DNA of 64,000 nucleotides from Alectoria sarmentosa (GCA_009733775.1 WOGZ01000026.1:1-64000), one strand, 5' to 3'; positions 1-10,619 are shown, counted from the stretch's first letter. Numbers and translations are program-made. The notes: generated by a model not told the origin, from the sequence alone.

Positions 1-54
<54 letters not shown>
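1..54. repeat. TTA trinucleotide microsatellite
   Basis: About 18 uninterrupted TTA/ATT units open the window and run straight into AT-rich sequence. The array touches the window edge, so its full length is unknown. Confidence 0.95.
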
Positions 55-58
<4 letters not shown>

Positions 59-469
59 AATTTCGTTTTAATTAATAATAACGCAAGCGAACTTCGAAAT
101 TTAATTTAAAATAATTTTTATTGAAAAGAAACAACGATAAAAAAAAATTTATATTTTATAATAAAACGCGAACTTTGCTATTATTTTTATATAAAATTTA
201 TATTAATCGATAATTATGTTAATAAACTTCAACGAGAAATTTATAAACCTTTTTCGCTTTCTTTAAAAAGCGATAATAAAATCATCGATCATGATAACGA
301 GATCGCAATAACGTCGTGTTTTATTTTGATGTGGCGCGCATTTAATTTTGATTCAACCATCCTGAAACATTGCTAACGGTATTTTATTTAACATTGATTG
401 AGGTATAAAAGCAGTCCTCAGGACGCGCTCTCTTACAAATGCACCTTTACCGGAACCGCATCTTCAATA
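1..469. other. AT-rich block, no gene
   Basis: Positions 55 to about 370 are strongly AT-rich, with many TA and AA/TT runs, and base composition rises sharply before the gene at 470. No frame is convincing. AT-rich islands like this in Pezizomycotina are often repeats mutated by RIP; here that is inference, since no transposon motif survives in the visible part. Confidence 0.7.
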
Positions 470-1282
470 ATGGGTAAGGCAATCTCATGTCAATACTTGA
501 AAACGCTTACTTACAACCTAGCAGAACCTACTACGAGTCCTCTAGTCCACATCATCCGTCACGGACAATCCCTCCATAACATCGATCACGGCTACCCCCA
601 CCGCGACCCACCCTTGACGGATGCAGGGCACGAAGCCACTAAGCAAATCAAGATCTCGGCCGTCCCAGATCTCATCGTCATCTCGCCCATGACACGTACC
701 ATCCAGACTGCCATGAACGCCTTCCCGTCTATTGGCTCAGCTCCAAACGGGACTGAAGTACAGATCTGGCCCGACCTGCGCGAAGCCCACGACGCTATTT
801 GCAACAAGGGCATCTCTCGGGCCGATATCTCGGCAGAGTTTCCACATCTGAACTTCTCAGAATGTCCAGAAGAATGGGATCATCCACCACACACTATAGA
901 GGCTGCCACTATACGCGCCGAGAAGGTTAGAGGACGCTTGAGAGAGCTCTCGAAGGTATACAACAATATTGTCCTAGTCACACATAGAGGGTTCATTGCA
1001 TTCCTTGTTATGGGAGATCGATATGACGTCTGTGAAACGCGCTCGTATCGATTTGGCACAGATGAGGAGACAGAAGCCGACTCCTTGAGGTTTGGCGTCA
1101 ACGTCGACACAAAGGCACAACAGGACTTTGGCCCGACGGTTCTTGTACCACACCCCCCCCGCAAGGAAGTTCGAATGCATAGTGCGGCGGGGGTGATCGG
1201 ACCTCGCTGTTGGGTTTTACAAGGAAAGGAGGATCGACGACTATGCAACCGAACTTCCCAGGAGGGTGTACGGACTTTTTGA
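470..1282 (+). CDS. Histidine phosphatase (phosphoglycerate mutase-like), 3' end uncertain
   Basis: Histidine phosphatase superfamily enzyme; substrate unknown. The catalytic motif IIRHGQSLHN lies near residue 30, followed by the usual PLTDAGHEA block. The phosphate-pocket arginine is in MTRTIQTA and the second catalytic histidine in VLVTHRGFIAFL. The family C-terminal block QDFGPTVLVP follows. The start is the first ATG in frame; upstream extension has only TTG. After a run of eight C at 1152-1159 the frame gives an unfamiliar tail ending at 1282. A different frame from about 1224 to 1352 encodes an equally protein-like stretch (DDYATELPRRVYGLFEEF). A small intron with its acceptor near 1223, or a decayed 3' end, is possible. 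The domain is certain; the last 40 residues are not. Its right-hand neighbours are pseudogenes. Confidence 0.7.
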   Translation: MGKAISCQYLKTLTYNLAEPTTSPLVHIIRHGQSLHNIDHGYPHRDPPLTDAGHEATKQIKISAVPDLIVISPMTRTIQTAMNAFPSIGSAPNGTEVQIWPDLREAHDAICNKGISRADISAEFPHLNFSECPEEWDHPPHTIEAATIRAEKVRGRLRELSKVYNNIVLVTHRGFIAFLVMGDRYDVCETRSYRFGTDEETEADSLRFGVNVDTKAQQDFGPTVLVPHPPRKEVRMHSAAGVIGPRCWVLQGKEDRRLCNRTSQEGVRTF

Positions 1283-1884
1283 GGAGTTTGACAAAGGGCT
1301 TAGAGATAAAGACATTGCATCTGCAGCCGTGCAACAGGATGCACTAGGCTAAGTCTGCAAAACGAAGTCATGGGTGCATGGAGCAATTCGAAATTTGCTA
1401 TACAATTCCGATCAGCGATGCAAGATGTGGCGGCATGGTGGTGCTAGCAGGACTTGTCGGAGAACACATGCATTTAGCGCATAAGTTCTTTCAAGGTGTA
1501 TCAAATAGTGTAGGTTCAGTCAACGAGGAAGTACGGGTGACCAGCGGGATCCTTCTCACTCCTGTAAATGACGACCTAAAGGCTTTGCAACCCCTGCGTG
1601 ACAGTCATCCGTACCTCCTGGTTGAGTGTATGCGAACTGTTTAGTTCATGCTCCTACTTTCGAAGGATTTCGCACCTTCGGCACGTGGCCAGAAAGTGTT
1701 TAACTTTCACGGATCTATATAAAGTACACTCTCAGTTTTCTCAACCTCGCCACCTATTTCCCCTTCCATTTACCCTCTCTCTTGAAAATGTCTTGACATC
1801 GGCCCTCTTATGTGCTAAGCGTGCCTACCTGGCACCGCGTGCGATCTTCTGACACACACACACACACACACACAGGCACTACGA
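1283..1884. other. Intergenic
   Basis: Short open frames only, none resembling a known protein. The end of the alternative reading frame of the preceding gene (to 1352) falls here. A dinucleotide repeat lies just before the next start codon. Confidence 0.6.
1852..1874. repeat. (AC)n microsatellite
   Basis: About eleven AC units ten bases upstream of the ATG of the AMP-binding gene, in what would be its 5' leader or promoter. Confidence 0.9.
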
Positions 1885-3118
1885 ATGGCAGCAAATACCC
1901 CTCACGGGTTCCCAGACGACCCAGTTTTCGTCAGATTGCTAGCTACAAGTGCTAGGTACTCAAGGTCGGAAGCCATTGTCTATGAAAAGGATGGCCGCGA
2001 GAAGACGTACCCAGAACTGCTTAGCGACATTATACATACACGCAACCTCGTCCGCGAACAGTTACCAGGATTCAATCAACAAGGTCTCCTGCGTAGCTAC
2101 CATGTGTACATCGCTGTAGTTTCATGCAGCGTCTACGATTTTATAATTGCTTTCTTCGCAGTCTATGCGATCGGTGGTGTCAGCGTCATCTTGCGTGAGT
2201 GCGCCGCCTAGCTAATCTAACAACCAGACTGACGTTCGTTCAGCATCCGGCATCCGTCCGGATGAGGCCAGCCTTATGCTGAAAGTCAGACCGGCTTATA
2301 TCCTTGCTGGTAGCGGGTCTGCAGACAAAGCCGCAGCTATATGCAACATCATAAACAACGAGAGTAAGTCAGATCATCTCTTCTCGGTTCCAATATCGTC
2401 TCGCGCAAAGCCTCTGGGGGAAGCTATCCAGCTCGGAATCAATCACGCACTGCAAATCGACTCGAAGCGCCCGGGCGCGGTGTTGTTTACTTCAGGCACC
2501 TCTGGCCCCCCTAAGGGCGTGGTCCTCCCAAGAGCATCTTTCCATCCCGGGCGCAATCCCGCTGAACCTGGCAGTGTCACTCTCGGCTACGAAGGGGCCC
2601 ATTGGTGGACTGGCTGCAGGAAAGTACTGGAACCCGTATTGTCTGGAAAGAAGCTCTGTCATATTGGAGAAACGGCCGGTGCACAAGAAATCCTAGAGGC
2701 GCTTAGAACCTACCAAATTACCACGGTTGGGTTTATACCTGCCGTTCTACACGACATGAAAGAACACATATTAGCGAACCCCCCAGTGGAGTCGTGGTCC
2801 AGCTATTTCAAGGGGCTATCCGCAATCTATTGTGGTGGTGCAACCCTTGAGCAGTCCAAATTTCAGTTCTGGATCGAGCCCACGGGGCTGCCATTGTATA
2901 TCGTCTACGGGGCAAATGAGCTAGGAGTCATAAGCAAACATGATCTTGCATGTCCATGTATAAGGTCGGCCACGAATCTGACCTTCATCGATACCTTTTC
3001 TTTGAGTGAAACACTACTCATGTTACCTAACAAAACCCGTCCCCTCCTCTTCCCCCAACTTCGACCCTCATCGAATATCTCATCACTCCCTGTCCCAATC
3101 ACCTCCCTCATACTTTAA
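1885..3118 (+). pseudogene. AMP-binding (acyl-CoA synthetase-like) enzyme, truncated
   Basis: Adenylate-forming enzyme of the acyl-CoA synthetase/NRPS-adenylation superfamily. Exon 1 is 1885-2194. The intron is 2195-2243 (GTGAGT donor, CTAAT branch, CAG acceptor), and exon 2 starts at 2244; the join restores the frame as SVILPSGIRPDEAS. Core motif A3 is intact (LFTSGTSGPPKGVVLP) and A5 appears as YGANELG. After about 2930 similarity stops. There is no TGD motif, no A8 hinge and no C-terminal catalytic lysine, and the frame only runs on to TAA at 3116 in the leader of the next gene. About 385 residues remain, against roughly 550 expected. The adenylation reaction should therefore be lost. A deletion that joined it to the HPP gene is the simplest explanation. 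Confidence 0.75.
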
Positions 3119-3179
3119 CTCACTTGTTCAACCAACCATAGGATCAGACTCACCCAACCTCCAAGCCTCGCCATCAGCA

Positions 3180-4364
3180 ATGAGACACGCCGATGTGTCT
3201 CCTGAGCCAAACAGCTCGTCGACCCCGCGTCTGGGCTCACAAACAACACTCCGGCCCACCCAAGCCTCCTGGGAGCAGCGACAATCATCGGCCAGCATGC
3301 CCTCCAAATCCAGCCCGAACCCTAAGCTTCCCGCACGCCGACTCGAACGCTTCAAGTTCGAACAAGACCACCGGGGCCGACTCCCGGTCAACATCTCCCG
3401 ATTCCTAGGCTACCGACCCCTGGGATCCGAGCCACCATACCACCCCATCCCCATCCCTCCCTTCACGTGGCTGCATAAGCTCCCGCTCCGTTACGAAGTC
3501 TGGATATTTGGCTGGATAGGCGCCTTCATCGGCATCATACTCGTCGAAGCGATCATGGGCAGCGAAACAGCTTTTCGCGATGTGTACTCGACGCCTCTGA
3601 TTGTCACATCCTTCGGAGCATCAGCCGTTCTGGTGTTCGGCGTCATCGAATCGCCTCTGGCACAGCCGCGCAAATTTGTGCTTGGGCATTTCGTCTCGAC
3701 GCTGGTGGGGGTGTGCATTACGCGGCTATTCGTATTGAATGCGAGCTATGAGGGTTATTTGGTTAACAAGGCGTTTTATGGAACGACTTTCGTCAATGGT
3801 GGGCTGTCGATGGCAACGTCTCTGCTCGCTCAGCTTGTTATTGCCGCTGTGTATCCTCCGTAAGTATCTCTTCTCACGCCCACGTTGTTCAATCAGCTGA
3901 CTGACATGATCATCGTTACAGGGCTGGAGCTACAGGCCTAAACGCCGCGGTTGAAGCAGATGTCGTGGCACTTTCCTGGCGCTACTTGCCCACAGTGCTC
4001 GCATCGTCCTTGATCATGCTTGGCTGGGCACTGCTCATCAACAACCTTTGGTCGGCGCCGCTACCCTGTCTATTGGTGGTGCCCCGAGTCAACCCTGGTT
4101 TCCACCACACTCAACGAGATGGATCAGAGGGAAGAATAACGTTTGAAGAACCTGGAGGACGGGGTCTTGCGATGAGCGGAAGATGGAGGTCGTACGTCGG
4201 AGGGACTTCTGATGGAGCGCCTGGAGGGTGAAGGCGGGAGTATTCGGGATATCGAGAAAGCCGAAGACCCGGGAGGACATGATGAGGGAGAGGTTGTCAT
4301 TGACGAAAGTGCCAATGATGAGATGGATGAAGGAGATAAAGATCGAGCGGAGGGCATTGACTGA
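3180..4364 (+). pseudogene. HPP-family integral membrane protein, frameshifted with two stops
   Basis: HPP-family protein; bacterial and plastid relatives take part in nitrite transport, while the fungal role is unknown. Exon 1 is 3180-3859, with a hydrophilic N-terminus then membrane segments including LIVTSFGASAVLVFGVIESP, the family hallmark followed by LAQPRKFVLGHF. The intron is 3860-3921 (GTAAGT...CAG), and exon 2 opens with GATGLNAAVEAD. At 4046-4049 an extra T in CTTT shifts the frame. With one T fewer, the family signature GRRRYPVYWW follows at 4050. That downstream frame stays protein-like to a natural TGA at 4362, but contains TAA at 4137 and TGA at 4173. The acidic tail (SIRDIEKAEDPGGHDEGEVV) is still readable after both stops. 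One indel plus two stops makes a pseudogene more likely than a single sequencing error. The intact frame would stop near 4230. Confidence 0.75.
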
Positions 4365-5009
4365 GCCATGGTCCGAGAGATGGGACTTACAAGCCTAGAC
4401 AGCAAGCTTGATGCGATGGCGAAAGCATCAGTCTACGTGCGATGGCTTTGTTCCTTCGGCTGATGGCGTACTGGTCCTAGCATTCAAGGAGACTGCGTCT
4501 CGTTAGACAAATCATGATTTGATGGAGACTCTTACCTCAACCAGCTTCTCAGTAAAAGCACGCCTTTCGGGCTTTCAATTGGCTTGGATTCCACACTCTA
4601 GCTTCTTTAGAATGATTAGTAAGCTAGCCTCGTAATCTCATCCAGGTATCTGACCAATTGTCCCTGTGGAGCAGCGAGTGCTTACTCAGCATTCTCGCAA
4701 CCTCGAAACCCCTTCCTACACGTCATCCATCGCTTTGGTCAAAGATAGATTTTCTCTTCCAGCCTCCACCGTCATTAGAGCCACAGCAGTCATGAACTGG
4801 ATCTCGATAACTCAGTCAGATCATCTCCTGACATTGAGAGAAATCTATGCTGGCGAAGCTACGCCTAAAGATCTCATCTACGATCATGATTATGACACCG
4901 GTGCATCGCGTGCTCCTCCACGCCTCGGTCCCCGTTCTCGCATCCGTGAAGCCCCAAATGTCCTTGTCAATGACTCTAGGATGACCTCATAACAAAAAAT
5001 GTGACGTGG
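4365..5009. other. Intergenic, one unassigned open frame
   Basis: Holds an unassigned 108-codon open frame at 4666-4992 (+) with no recognisable motif. No promoter or RNA feature seen. Confidence 0.4.
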
Positions 5010-5904
5010 TAAAGAAGACGCTCTGACAATCGGCGATGACGGGAGAAGGAAAAGGGTGGAGATGACTAAGCCTGGCGTCTCGGTTCGCCTTTTAATCAAT
5101 ACTGTAGATGGACAAATACATTCGACCGTTTCGGCAGGGAACCTGACTCGTCTGCGATGACCTTACGGAAGGCCGGATTGGCAGATTTTCTTGAAAAGGG
5201 TTGAAGATCATATTGGAGGATGTAGGTTGATGAGATGTGAAACAGCTATTGTTACCCTCGAAGACGAGCTCAAAAGACATTTGAGCTCTTGGGCCTTGAG
5301 CTCAAGGACGGTATGAGCGTCGAGATCACGGGGGACTTGCGTGAGTGGGATTACGGAGACTATGAAGGCTTGACCGCCCAGGAAATTAGCGAGAGAAAGA
5401 GAGCCAAAGGCCTAGACAAGGATCGTAAATGGGACATCTGGAGAGACGGCTGCGAGGGTGGAGAGTGCGTCAACACTGAAAGATCCTTCAATCGCAGAAC
5501 CCGGCGGATTGACATAAATATATTAGGTCTCCAGTACAAGTCACAGCGCGCGTTGACAGAGTAATCTCGGATACTCGGAGTCGCTTCCAGACGCGAGAGA
5601 AAGTTGCTGCTTCCGAAAAAATGGCGGAAAACGCGGCCGCTGATGTGCTTTGTGTGGCGCATGGCTATCTCCTAATAGCTTTTGCGATGAGGTGGGTAGG
5701 AATGCCCTTGACTGACGGGCCGAGAATGCTTCTGGAGGCTGGTGGTGTTGGGATCTTGAGGTTAGTTGCTGCGTACCTGCCTGTTGGGCATGCCAAAATG
5801 CGAGCTGACTAGCTCGTTCTAGTTACGATGAGTATGATGCCGAAGAGCCTGCCATCCTCTTAGGCGGGGGCTTTCTTGTTAATGCTGTCGAGAAAAAGAA
5901 GTAA
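5010..5904 (+). pseudogene. Second histidine phosphatase (SHB17-like), 5' part decayed
   Basis: The 3' two thirds read as a histidine phosphatase of the sedoheptulose-bisphosphatase-like branch. RRRAQKTFELLGLELKDG at about 5259 leads into DLREWDYGDYEGLT and DIWRDGCEGGES. An intron at 5465-5526 (GTGCGT...TTAG) then joins to SPVQVTARVDRVISDTR. The second catalytic histidine is in LCVAHGYLLIAFAMRW. A further intron at 5761-5822 leads to a last exon ending KKK-stop at 5904. Upstream, the expected IVTPRRR reads only after a one-base correction near 5253. The stretch around 5030-5080 looks like a degraded PLTxxGExRV block, and no RHG catalytic motif is present. So the N-terminal exon with the nucleophilic histidine is lost or unrecognisable, although the later exons still splice cleanly. 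Confidence 0.65.
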
Positions 5905-6665
5905 CAGAACAGAATGAGGGTCAGAGGGGCTGCGGTCAGTAGGTAAAACTTTTTACCGACCATGCTCGCGATCAACCACGAGCCTTCTGACACAATGATG
6001 ATCGCAATTGATGAGGCGGAGATCTCCCGACAAGAAAAATAAAACTTTTCTTTAGGTACGGGTTTATACACCCCACCAGGGTGATCAGCACCCCGGCCGG
6101 GCGAGCACGCTCACCTTTCATTCTGTAGAAGATTCAGGGATTTGAAAAATCAGGAAGGTGATAGGCGCTTACGCGTCGGGTACGCGTACAAGAGTTAACG
6201 CGATATAGGCGTCCCCGTGAAACGTACTTAAAGTAGGGGGGAGATGTGTGACACTGACTGCTATCAGAAAATGCATGTGTCTTTTCAATGAATTGTCTGT
6301 GCGAAACTTCGTTGCCTGGTAGCGGTACTGAGGTATATGCAACCACACAGCATGGTATGTAACGTGTGGCCGAGTTGGAGCTACGCAAACGCTATCAGCA
6401 ATGCTTGATGCTCCGCATGACATTTACGGCTCAGCGAAGACGTTCTGGCCTACGCACGACATCCTTGATGCTTAGCGAAGACGCACCGGCCTACGAACGA
6501 TATCCTTGATGGCTGTACTTTCGCTTTCAAGCGGAAACTTTGACGCATCCGACAACTACACGCGAGGAAGCGAGCGGATGGCAGTACTTATGTGCCGACA
6601 TTTCATAAGAGCGGCAGCAAATCTCATGCTTTCAACAAGTCAGCGAAAAATACATCTGCAAAAAC
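5905..6665. other. Intergenic with a short tandem repeat
   Basis: No convincing gene. Contains the approximately 42-base tandem duplication listed separately and a partial third copy just upstream of it. Confidence 0.5.
6431..6512. repeat. Tandem repeat, two copies of about 41 bases
   Basis: Copy 1 is 6431-6472 and copy 2 is 6473-6512. They share AGCGAAGACG, GGCCTACG and ATCCTTGATG with a few substitutions. A weaker partial copy (ACGCAAACG...CTTGATGCT) lies at about 6384-6413. It sits 150 bases upstream of a secreted-protein gene. Confidence 0.75.
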
Positions 6666-7283
6666 ATGAAGATCATTTCTCTGTACTTCATCTCACTTTG
6701 TGCCCACCTCAGTCCTTACGTCGCGGCGGCGCCACTAATCGTCCACCCATCACTGACACTACTCAATGGAGACATTCCCACGAATCTTACGCACGAGAAC
6801 ACAACCTACAACCCCCTCAGGTACGCAATCTCCAAAAAAAGAACCTACCTTCCCCCCTCTCTAACCCCCTCCCTCCCTAGCAACTCCCCCCCTTCCCCCC
6901 CCTTCCCTCTTTTTGTCCCCAACTTCGCCCTCCGCCTCAACGTCGACTACGTCCGCCACGTTCCAAACCGTAGGGAGCACTGGGTCCGAGAAGCCCTGCG
7001 CTTAGCCTGGGACTCCTGCGCCCACCACCCATACTCCCAGTCCATGGCGCGCTCGATATCCGAAACGGTGATCGATTGGGACGGCAATCCCGACCTGCGT
7101 AGCACGGACAGCACGGACATCGAATTGGAGCCCGACGTCCGCTTGACGTGGGGGATGTTTGCGGCATGTGTGGGCGTGATGCGTGACTTTGTGGTGAGGT
7201 ATCCCGGGTGGGATTTTGGGTTTGATATTGAGGTGCTGGGCGAGGCGGGGGATATAGGGGAGTGTACGGTTATTTCAAGGTGA
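6666..7283 (+). CDS. Small secreted hypothetical protein
   Basis: Family not recognised. The protein begins with a classic signal peptide, a basic start then a hydrophobic core (ISLYFISLCAHLSPYVAAA) and a likely cleavage after the alanines. Candidate N-glycosylation sites NLT and NTT follow shortly after. An intron at 6821-6880 is supported by GTACGC, a pyrimidine-rich stretch and CCTAG. It is exactly 60 bases long, so the unspliced frame also stays open. The spliced product is about 185 residues, with an ordered C-terminal region containing LTWGMFAACVGVMRDFVVRY. Few cysteines are present, so it is not a typical cysteine-rich effector. It stands alone between non-coding stretches. Confidence 0.6.
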   Translation: MKIISLYFISLCAHLSPYVAAAPLIVHPSLTLLNGDIPTNLTHENTTYNPLRYAISKKRTYLPPSLTPSLPSNSPPSPPFPLFVPNFALRLNVDYVRHVPNRREHWVREALRLAWDSCAHHPYSQSMARSISETVIDWDGNPDLRSTDSTDIELEPDVRLTWGMFAACVGVMRDFVVRYPGWDFGFDIEVLGEAGDIGECTVISR

Positions 7284-8950
7284 TGGGAGGTGGAGGTGCA
7301 AGGCCGATTTGCTTTGCTTTTCCGATGATGGTGGGTCAGTCCTGATAAGAGGGAAGTTTGTCGGGAAGTGTCTTGTTGATGATGGAAAATGTACGTCAAC
7401 TTTGGCATCACGTTCCTACGAAAGCTTCTACGATCGGGCTTGCAGCCAAGAAGCGGCCGGGAGTAGTACTGGGTCAAGCTACGATACGAATTGCGCTTTC
7501 TGGTCAACAAATGCACCGTTTTCTTCCTGACGCCGCCACGGCGGCAAGCGCCTCGAAGCAAATTGTTTCTGTTTCTGTTTCTGTCTCTGTTCCTATTCAA
7601 GTCCCAAATTTTGCTCTATCAATTCGAAAATCAATTATATATATATGCACGTTAGTCACTTGCGGGTTTAATATCCGGTCCCAATGCTAATGAGACTCAA
7701 AAACAATCACGAGCAATGGAAACCTACATGCAATCTAGAATCCAGCCGCTCAACAACGAGTCGCTCGGACGACCCTCCGGCCTACCTAGTACCACGGAGG
7801 GCTGAGGAATCATGGCATCATCTTTTCTGCATGCGTATGCGCAAGGTTGCACTACATGCACGCTCAGAAATCGAGTTCCAACAATAGATTTAGTTTTCGT
7901 CACCAGATGATAACATCTCCAAACATGCATCCGATGCAGTAATAAGAGGAGCGACGATCTCCAACCCCCGCACTTCCCCCTCCATCCTCCCCTTCCACCG
8001 ACCATTTTGGCAGGAAGCACCAGATGATGTCCCTACCCTACCCTACATACATACATACATACATACATACATACATACATACACAACAGACAGCCTCGCG
8101 GGATTCAAAACTCCGCTCATGCACGATTTGAGTTTGAGCAAGGAAGAAAGAAGAAACCATGCAGGCCAAATGCAAGCCAGCGTTTTGACTCTGCTTGCCA
8201 TGAGATTCTTTGCAGTTTCTTTCCCGCCAACGAGCGACAGATGATCGTCTTTTCTCGACAGATACGCTTCGGGCCAAACGGGATATTTCCGGCATCGGCG
8301 CCAGATGGATTGAAGAGATGTGACGTGCTAATCAATTGGCTGGAGCAGATGAAGAATTGAACGGAGGAAGGGAACGCAGACTCTTTCGGTGCAGTCCGGT
8401 GAATAATATTCTGGGACAAGCCGGCAACGGATAAGTCCGTGATGTCACGGAACAATCATAATAAAGCCATCAGAGTCGATGCCGGCGGGGCTCTTTTTGG
8501 GGCTTCTGCGTCCCGCTTCTACTTAATCCATATTAGGTAGGCCGAAAAAGACTAGTTGAGTCTGATCAATCGGGTGGACGGTATCATAGATGCTCCCCGC
8601 TTTGGATGGGCTCTGCAGGATCAGGGGCTGGTGGATGATCTCTACTTGTGAGCTGATCGAAGTATTACAACTCGTAGTCTTGCGCCGTATACCTTGGTGG
8701 CAGAAGCGAGTCGAAAAAAGGGCGTTTAAGCTTCAAGATATTAATTTTGTTCGACGAGAGCAGTCTGCCGCAGTCCTTCTCGAGTGCGCGAGTACTATTC
8801 TGATTGGACTCGAGAATTCCAATTTCTCCCCGCCAGCATTCCATCACTGCTGGACTCCTCCCACCAAAGCATCTTCCCAGCGTCATGACGGGCTCGCAAT
8901 TGTAAACGATCAAGGAGTGACCTCTATTCAAGGGACGCTCTCCAGGCGAA
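7284..8950. other. Intergenic, two microsatellites
   Basis: Only short frames without recognisable motifs. Contains a (TTTCTG)n-like tract at about 7563-7592 and the (ACAT)n array at 8044-8083. Confidence 0.55.
8044..8083. repeat. (ACAT)n microsatellite
   Basis: About ten tetranucleotide units, preceded by two CCCTA units. Confidence 0.95.
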
Positions 8951-10619
8951 CTAAAACATTCCTCTCTCCAAGTCATCTCGCGCAGTAGTAAGTTTCGCCC
9001 CCGGTATTTGACTCAGCTCCGGAGTAGCATCACCCCTCGGTATGGCCGTCTCTTCATGAAGCTGGACGTACTCACTTTGAGGCCGTGGCTGCTCGTTATC
9101 CTTCTCCGTATGTGAAGCGACCGAAGTAAACGCGTTTTTGAAACTGGGCAGCTTGATTTTGGAATCCGCTCGCACCTTTTCCGAGGGTGCCGAAGACGCC
9201 GACTCGTTCCCGGAGTCTTTTCTCGACGTAGACCGAAGTGTAAGAGCGCTGAAAATTTTGGGCCTTATGTGTTGGAAGAATTTGGGTATGACTGGGAGGC
9301 AGCTGATGACGATTCCCGTGGAGAGCTCAGCGTATGTCCACATGCCCATGCGGACCATGTTGTAGGTCATGTCGGGCGACAGCGCGATCTGCCAGGTATA
9401 GTAAGTCCGTAAGATCGAGGTTATGCACGCGCTAAGGCGATAAATGTCAGTAACAGTTTATCCGAATGTTACAGAGACGTAGCTGTTCGTGACACAGCCA
9501 AAATCTGCGGACCTTTACAGTTCAGAGCTACCCGGCGACATGAAATGACGGCTTACAAGAAACCTGTTGCAAAGATCGTCGTCATGAGTATCTTCTTCTT
9601 CAGCGGTAAACGTAGCCTCCAAACGCAAGGCATGGGAAGGATTAGGATTGCGAAATCAGAGATGACGTTGAAGATCCCACTGGCCTGGAACGTAGCGTCG
9701 ACGCTAGAACAATGGCCAGTGGTCATGAGAGGGTTCCAAATCTTCTTACGTGGAGTACAGATAGCAATCTCAAACACCGACATCGACTAAATGATTTTGG
9801 AGTCAGAATGTCTCTGTTAGGATCATATTGGAGTTGCGGAACAGGTCCTGGGAGTCCTTTCGCTCCCAAGACAAGTCTTGCAACTTCCAACGCATCACGA
9901 ATCAGGAACAGATAGCTCAGAAAGATAACCCACAAGATAAAAAACCAGGTTGCTCCAATTGCAGATATGGGACCCGACATAGATGAACATGTTGCCTTTC
10001 CTAGTCGGTGCGAAGATTCGAAGATATTGAAGCAGGATGGAGAGTTTGATGAAGAAGGTCACAAAGCAGTAGACGACCGCCGAGATATTGACCCACTAAA
10101 CTTCCTATCAGTACCGATCCTACAGTCTTCCATTTTCGATCAATCTCACGTAAAGCATCTTGAAAAAAGTTTGTAATCGGACGTTCCACATGTGAGTTCC
10201 TCCGCCATACCGACTCACGATTCCAGACGGGACAGTCTCCCCGATCTGAAGCAGCTACTAAGGTCAATACAACACAGGCTTAGTTTCGCGGGCTACTCTA
10301 CCCATGCCAAGACAATTACATCTGAAACAAGTCAGTCAAATTTGTGGCTGCAATCTCGTAAGATGGGAGAAGGCAACTTACAGTCCTCCCATGCTAGCGC
10401 GCGAAGAATGAACAGCTTGGTGTACATGCGTAGCAGGACGGCCAGAGTACCAAATGTGACACATAAAGTTATGGTCAAGATGATGAAGATGTCGAGGTTT
10501 GATGGATCTTGGAAATTAGATATCATTCCTGTCGGCGGGCTCATAGCTGGTCCCTCGAGTAGCTTTCGAAGCGCAGCTTGAGCCTGTTCTGTATTCGTAG
10601 CCGCGGCCGAGCTCGCCAT
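8951..10619 (-). CDS. Fungal rhodopsin-domain seven-helix membrane protein (PTH11-like)
   Basis: Fungal rhodopsin-domain family of putative receptors with unknown ligands. Exons on the minus strand are 10619-10382, 10321-10302, 10254-10150, 10095-9934, 9786-9557 and 9431-8951. Phases agree at every join, giving about 410 residues. Helix 1 is in DIFIILTITLCVTFGTLAVL, ending in the family AWED motif. RYGGGTHMWNV follows. The next helix gives KLSILLQYLRIF with the APTRK turn. Then come CTPRKKIWNPLMTTGHC, a helix with FAILILPMP and the last helices through STGIVISCLPVIPKFF. The cytosolic tail is about 100 residues and Ser-rich. The weak point is the 20-base exon 2 with its 47-base intron (10301-10255): without it the frame has stops, so a micro-exon or a local defect is possible. 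The domain call is firm. Confidence 0.8.

Noticed and set aside
4137..4175. Stops in the HPP gene as proof of RIP
   Set aside because: Any stop codon differs from CAA, CAG or CGA by one C-to-T change, so these two stops alone do not show a RIP signature; the surrounding base composition is normal.
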